Shown here: positions 29,370 through 33,087 of the stretch, piece after piece | Layout of the letters: each line of letters opens with the position of its first letter | Position numbering within the stretch: position 1 is the stretch's first letter | DNA from: Sulfurimonas sp. | GTDB lineage: Bacteria > Campylobacterota > Campylobacteria > Campylobacterales > Sulfurimonadaceae | Length of the DNA: 33,087 nt | Reading direction: 5' to 3' | Assembly (NCBI GenBank): GCA_011391635.1 | Contig: JAABQD010000029.1 | Span: forward strand, 1-33,087 | Translations under genes and position numbers: made by a program | The notes under the pieces: model-generated | What the model was told of the DNA's origin: nothing | The model's input: only the letters and a program-made list of their open reading frames with translations | The model's database searches: none

Positions 29370-30669
29370 AAAAGGTTTACTTTTTACTGCTCTTATCGCT
29401 CTACTCTATGGGATAATCAGACTTGGTGTCATCACTTATGACAGCTATGTCTTTGTAGAGAGACAGCCTTATATGGTTATGCAAACAGACAACTCAATCA
29501 CTATCAAATGGCAAAGCCCAAAAGAGGAGATTGGCGAAATAAATTATGGTCTCCTTTATGAAGCAAAAAATGAGACGCTCAGCGATATAAAAGCGACCGA
29601 TAAACACTCCATCACTATCGCAAATCTGAATGAATGTACCAAATATTTCTACTCTGTAAAATCCCCTTCTATGGAAATAGACAACGAAGAGCGAAGCTTC
29701 ACTACGCTTTGTAACAGTGCAGAATCTCAAAAACTTTGGCTCATTGGCGATAGCGGTAAAGAGGGCAAAAACCAAGCAAAAGTTTATAAAGAGATGCTCC
29801 AATATATTGGCAATGATTTAAATAATCTTGGCATGTGGATTTTACTCGGCGACAATGCTTATACAAGCGGAACACAAAAAGAGTACAATGAAGGTCTGTT
29901 TGAACCCTACAAAGACCTCGTACAAAAGTTCGTTCCATGGGCTATTATAGGCAACCATGATGCAAGAAGATGGGCATTTCACAGTATCTGGGACTTTCCT
30001 TCAGATGGCGAAAGTGGCGGAGTCCCAAGCGGCAACAAAGAGTTTTATTCTATCGATAACGGAAACCTCCACTTAGTGATGCTTGATAGTGAAACAGTCA
30101 GCAGAAGTAGCGAAGGCGAAATGGCACAGTGGCTCAGAGAAGATTTAAAAGCAAATACCAAACCTTGGGTCATTGTCACGCTTCACACACCTCCCTACAC
30201 AGATGGCGGACACAAATCAGACAGTGACTACGATAGTGGCGGAAGACTCAAAGATATGCGAGAAAATTTTGTTCCAATTTTTGATGAGTTTGGCGTAGAT
30301 TTGGTTATAAGTGGGCACTCGCATGGCTATGAACGCTCGAAGCTTCTCGTGGCTCATACAGGTAAAAGTGACACCTTTGATAGCAAAAAAAATGTACTCC
30401 AAAACAGTGAGACATGCTACACCAAACCGCTCACTGCTACAAAAAACAGTGGAACCATTTATCAAGTTTGTGGTTCCTCCTCAAAACTCGATAAAGCAGA
30501 GCTCAAACACCCTGCTCTGCCTTTTAGCCATCAAATCATGGGTTCACTTCTTATCGATATCACACCAACAACGCTTACTTCCAAATTTTTGACTATCGAT
30601 GGCAAAATAGCAGATGAATTTACCATCAAAAAAGATAACTCGGCATGTGGAAATAAAAATGATAAATAA
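29353..30669 (+). CDS. Purple-acid-phosphatase-like metallophosphoesterase, membrane-anchored
   Basis: This 438-residue protein has an N-terminal membrane segment (about 8-25) that serves as signal or anchor. An FN3-like beta-sandwich (about 38-120) follows, as in purple acid phosphatases, then a calcineurin-type metal domain. The metal motifs are GDSG (132-135), GDNAY (166-170), GNHD (200-203), TLHTPPY and [10 protein letters not shown]. The start is TTG 29353, with AAGGA five bases upstream; no suitable ATG exists. The gene overlaps PAP2 by 17 bp and glmU by 11 bp. It probably removes phosphate from an extracytoplasmic substrate. Its place next to PAP2 suggests a shared envelope role, which is inference. 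Confidence 0.86.
   Translation: MKNNIKKGLLFTALIALLYGIIRLGVITYDSYVFVERQPYMVMQTDNSITIKWQSPKEEIGEINYGLLYEAKNETLSDIKATDKHSITIANLNECTKYFYSVKSPSMEIDNEERSFTTLCNSAESQKLWLIGDSGKEGKNQAKVYKEMLQYIGNDLNNLGMWILLGDNAYTSGTQKEYNEGLFEPYKDLVQKFVPWAIIGNHDARRWAFHSIWDFPSDGESGGVPSGNKEFYSIDNGNLHLVMLDSETVSRSSEGEMAQWLREDLKANTKPWVIVTLHTPPYTDGGHKSDSDYDSGGRLKDMRENFVPIFDEFGVDLVISGHSHGYERSKLLVAHTGKSDTFDSKKNVLQNSETCYTKPLTATKNSGTIYQVCGSSSKLDKAELKHPALPFSHQIMGSLLIDITPTTLTSKFLTIDGKIADEFTIKKDNSACGNKNDK
29829..29840 (-). repeat. TTCCACATGCCA-family word, 11/12
   Basis: Reads TGGCATGTGGAT on the plus strand. Inside the metallophosphoesterase gene, coding Gly-Met-Trp-Ile, just before the GDNAY motif. Confidence 0.75.
30641..30652 (-). 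repeat. TTCCACATGCCA-family word, 11/12
   Basis: Reads CGGCATGTGGAA on the plus strand. It spans the last codons of the metallophosphoesterase gene and ends 6 bp before the glmU start, where its GTGGA might serve as a weak ribosome site. Confidence 0.72.
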
Positions 30670-31966
30670 AAATCAGGTAAGCATCATCATCCTAGCGGCA
30701 GGAAAAGGAAGCCGTATGAAATCGCCAACAGCAAAGGTACTTCACACTATCAGTGGCAAACCGATGCTCTATCACATTATCAAAGCTTCCAAAGAGATTT
30801 CGGATGATGTGAGTGTGGTTGTCGCTCATCAAAAAGAGGCTGTGATACAAGAGATGAATCGCTATTTTGATGATATTCACTTCATCGTCCAAGATGCAGA
30901 AAATTTCCCTGGAACAGGCGGAGCGATGAAAAATATCGCACCAAAAAATGAAAAAGTTTTAGTCCTCAATGGCGATATGCCACTCATTACAGCCGAGGCT
31001 TTGCAAGGATTTTTAAACACAGATGATGCGATTATAATGTCCATCTTTGAGCTAGAAAATCCTAATGGTTATGGTCGTGTTATCATTGAAAACTCTCATG
31101 TGCAAAGAATCGTAGAACAAAAAGATGCATCGACAGAGGAGCTAAAAGTCAAAAGTGTGAATGCTGGAATTTATGCTTTTTCAAAAAAAATACTAGAGAA
31201 ATACATCCCACTTTTAAATAATAACAACGCCCAAGCAGAATACTACCTCACAGATGTTATCTCGATGGCAAAAGCAGATGGTCTGGATATCACTCCACTC
31301 ATTGTCGATGAAGAGGCGTTTAAGGGTATCAACTCCAAACTTGACCTTGCACATGCCGAAGAGATTATGCAGAACAATATCAAATCCAAATGGATGAATG
31401 AGGGTGTGATTATGCAACTTCCTCAGACAATTTATATCGAAGAGAGTGTCCGATTTGAAGGCGAATGTATTGTAGAAAATGGGTGTCGCCTCACGGGAAA
31501 TACACATATTATCCACTCACATATCAAAGCCCACTCTGTGATAGAAGACTCAACTCTGCAAAACTCCGATGTAGGACCTTTGGCACATTTGCGTCCGCAC
31601 TCTCATCTTGAAAATACACACATAGGCAACTTCGTCGAAGTCAAAAAAAGCACCCTCAAAGGGGTCAAAGCAGGACACCTAAGCTATATCGGCGACTCCG
31701 AGATAGACGAGGGAACAAACATCGGTGCAGGTGTTATCACATGTAACTATGACGGTGTTAAAAAGTACAAAACCATAATAGGAAAAAATGTATTCGTAGG
31801 AAGTGACAGCCAACTCATCGCCCCACTCACAATAGAAGATGATGTGATGATAGCCGCAGGAACAACTCTCACAAGTGGTACAATAGAAAAAGGCTCACTC
31901 GCCATCAGCCGAACAAAAGTAAGAACGATACAAGATTTTTACTATAAGTTTTTTGGGAAAAAATAG
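30659..31966 (+). CDS. glmU: Bifunctional GlmU: glucosamine-1-phosphate acetyltransferase / UDP-GlcNAc pyrophosphorylase
   Basis: GlmU makes UDP-N-acetylglucosamine for peptidoglycan and LPS. The N-terminal uridylyltransferase domain has LAAGKGSRM at residues 12-20, [14 protein letters not shown] and LNGDMPLI. The C-terminal left-handed beta-helix acetyltransferase domain shows the hexapeptide pattern, with [31 protein letters not shown] and [11 protein letters not shown]. The length of 436 residues is normal for the group. The frame is open back to 30614, but ATG 30659 matches the family start and overlaps the preceding gene by 11 bp. It closes the envelope cluster. Only 7 bp separate its stop from that of the convergent NADH dehydrogenase. 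Confidence 0.95.
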   Translation: MINKNQVSIIILAAGKGSRMKSPTAKVLHTISGKPMLYHIIKASKEISDDVSVVVAHQKEAVIQEMNRYFDDIHFIVQDAENFPGTGGAMKNIAPKNEKVLVLNGDMPLITAEALQGFLNTDDAIIMSIFELENPNGYGRVIIENSHVQRIVEQKDASTEELKVKSVNAGIYAFSKKILEKYIPLLNNNNAQAEYYLTDVISMAKADGLDITPLIVDEEAFKGINSKLDLAHAEEIMQNNIKSKWMNEGVIMQLPQTIYIEESVRFEGECIVENGCRLTGNTHIIHSHIKAHSVIEDSTLQNSDVGPLAHLRPHSHLENTHIGNFVEVKKSTLKGVKAGHLSYIGDSEIDEGTNIGAGVITCNYDGVKKYKTIIGKNVFVGSDSQLIAPLTIEDDVMIAAGTTLTSGTIEKGSLAISRTKVRTIQDFYYKFFGKK

Positions 31967-31973
31967 AACTGCA

Positions 31974-33087
31974 TCAACGAAGCGTATTTCTATTTTTATA
32001 CCCTGTATTTATCCGCAAATGAAGCCCTAGATAGTAAGCGTATGTAATCGCTTTTTTGAGCAAATAGGCTCCATATCCTTTGACTTTGATATACTCAAAC
32101 ATCTCACCAACAGCATATTTTCCGCCTAGAGCTATAAACATACCGCTGACACTTGCATTAAATGGTTCACTCTCTTTTGAGTCGATGCGTCTTTTAATAC
32201 ACTCCGCGACATATTCCGCACTTTTTTCAGCTATTTGTGCTGTTGGAGGGAGTATTTTGCCCTCACTATCACGGATTTCCACACAGTCACCTATGGCAAA
32301 TACATTTTTGGTGCCTTTGATATTAAGCTCTTTATCGGCAATAAACTGATCCATTCTATTTTTGTCACTCTCTACAGCAGAGTTGAGATTTCCAGCTTTG
32401 ATTCCACCTGTAAAAATCATAAAGTGGTAGTGAAGTTTTTTGCCATCTTTGAAGTAAATATAGGAGTTATCCACATTGCTTATAAAGGCTTTTGTTAAAA
32501 TTTTTACACCTAATTTTTCCAATCTTTTTTGCGTATTTTTGATGATATAAGAACTCATCCCAGGTAAAATAGTGTCACTCGCATCAATGAGATAAATTTT
32601 GATAGCTTTGGCTCTCTCACCAATGGTTTTACTGTACACTTGGATGACATTCGCCATCTCTGCAGCCACTTCAACCCCACTCAAACCTGCTCCGCCGATA
32701 GCTAGATTTATCTCTTGCATCTGATGATGCTCTTGGCTTTCTAGTTGCTTGTAGATAATATCCTCAAACTCTTGCCTAAAGTTATACGCTCTTTGAAGAT
32801 TCTTCACACCATGACTATTTTCTCGTAAACCTTCGATAAAAGAGAAAAAGTTTGTTTGTGCTCCAGTTGCGATGATAAGATAATCATAAGAAACACTTTT
32901 TTCTTCTGTGACGACCAATTGATTCTCAAAATCTATCGAATCTGCTCTTTGATTGATAAACAGCACTTTTCGCTTAAATCCCAAGCACCACTTTTGCAAA
33001 TCAATAGCAATATCGTGAATGTCAAATCTCCCAGCTATGTAGCCATACGCCTCAGTTTGAAGGTAATGATAAGGGTTTTTATCGATT
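31974..33087 (-). CDS. ndh: Type II NADH dehydrogenase (5' end beyond the window)
   Basis: This is a single-subunit FAD enzyme that passes electrons from NAD(P)H to quinone without pumping protons. The frame is open through the right edge, so the start and first FAD-binding GxGxxG motif are missing; about 371 residues are visible. The first visible residues read IDKNPYHYLQTEAYGYIAG, the conserved stretch after the FAD fold. LIIATGAQTNFF, the NADH-binding LAIGGAGLSGVEVAAEMA and FAIGDCVEI follow. The TTG at 32999 is internal and is not a start. Related sulfide:quinone oxidoreductases lack this pattern and would show paired redox cysteines. The C-terminus contains the amphipathic part typical of membrane-bound NDH-2. 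Confidence 0.88.
   Translation of the reverse strand, partial: IDKNPYHYLQTEAYGYIAGRFDIHDIAIDLQKWCLGFKRKVLFINQRADSIDFENQLVVTEEKSVSYDYLIIATGAQTNFFSFIEGLRENSHGVKNLQRAYNFRQEFEDIIYKQLESQEHHQMQEINLAIGGAGLSGVEVAAEMANVIQVYSKTIGERAKAIKIYLIDASDTILPGMSSYIIKNTQKRLEKLGVKILTKAFISNVDNSYIYFKDGKKLHYHFMIFTGGIKAGNLNSAVESDKNRMDQFIADKELNIKGTKNVFAIGDCVEIRDSEGKILPPTAQIAEKSAEYVAECIKRRIDSKESEPFNASVSGMFIALGGKYAVGEMFEYIKVKGYGAYLLKKAITYAYYLGLHLRINTGYKNRNTLR

Noticed and set aside
517..30652. The TTCCACATGCCA copies as a CRISPR array, or as Chi/KOPS-like strand-biased sites
   Set aside because: Spacing is irregular from 6 bp to over 6 kb and copies lie within genes in both orientations, so it is no CRISPR. Strand use is 11 to 10, unlike Chi or KOPS, although a replication-linked bias cannot be fully judged from one window.
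1..33087. tRNA or rRNA genes, insertion sequences, integrases, prophage
   Set aside because: I saw no tRNA-like cloverleaf, rRNA segment, transposase or phage gene on either strand by reading. A tRNAscan or Rfam run would settle the RNA part.

Overview
The window reads as a chromosomal contig from a free-living member of the Campylobacterota (the former Epsilonproteobacteria), most likely a Sulfurimonas/Sulfuricurvum-like organism. The evidence is low G+C, AT-rich spacers, the pepA-ychF pairing, an aroB-mscS-mtaB run known from Campylobacter, BioV-type biotin synthesis, a type-E SdhABE complex without membrane-anchor genes, and fliP. The genus is inference. The first 11 bases match the 3' end of the standard Illumina adapter, so the left edge is a contig end.

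Layout: 12-353 is the 3' end of a SulP transporter gene. 433-3673 holds pepA, ychF and an unrecognised gene. 3702-6595 (minus) holds psd, truD and thiL, with a 131-bp multi-hairpin element between thiL and truD. 6812-10407 is sdhA-sdhB-sdhE, followed by hairpins and xth (10528-11304). 11364-12003 (minus) is a HEPN/MNT toxin-antitoxin pair flanked by a 14-bp direct repeat and preceded by a 34-bp perfect palindrome. 12167-18787 (minus) is a tightly overlapping run aroB-mscS-mtaB-ftsH-like-bioV-mog. 18866-20272 (minus) is a TrkA-like protein. 20370-20879 is an exported rhodanese. 20908-23570 (minus) is fliP-trmA-SH3 protein. 23662-31966 (plus) is an envelope/glycan cluster: two ArnT-like GT39 transferases, a YbhN-like membrane protein, a GT9 transferase, a PAP2 phosphatase, a metallophosphoesterase and glmU. 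The right end is a type II NADH dehydrogenase cut off by the window edge.

The strongest unexplained signal is a 12-bp word, TTCCACATGCCA. It occurs 10 times exactly and 11 more times with one mismatch, in both orientations (11 plus, 10 minus). Nineteen copies lie inside genes and use all six possible reading-frame registers. The remaining two form a perfect inverted pair that makes a terminator-like hairpin between pepA and ychF. This distribution is what the DNA-uptake sequences of Neisseria and Pasteurellaceae look like. I know of no such sequence described for Campylobacterota, so this is the lead candidate for a new system.

Other points of interest are an FtsH paralogue that has lost its zinc-protease motif, an SdhB with a four-cysteine third cluster, and the apparent insertion of the toxin-antitoxin module between xth and mog. 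Apart from these, the gene content is mostly housekeeping. Stretches longer than 100 bp without a gene are few: 5604-5770, 6596-6811, 10408-10527 and 12004-12166. Each is described.
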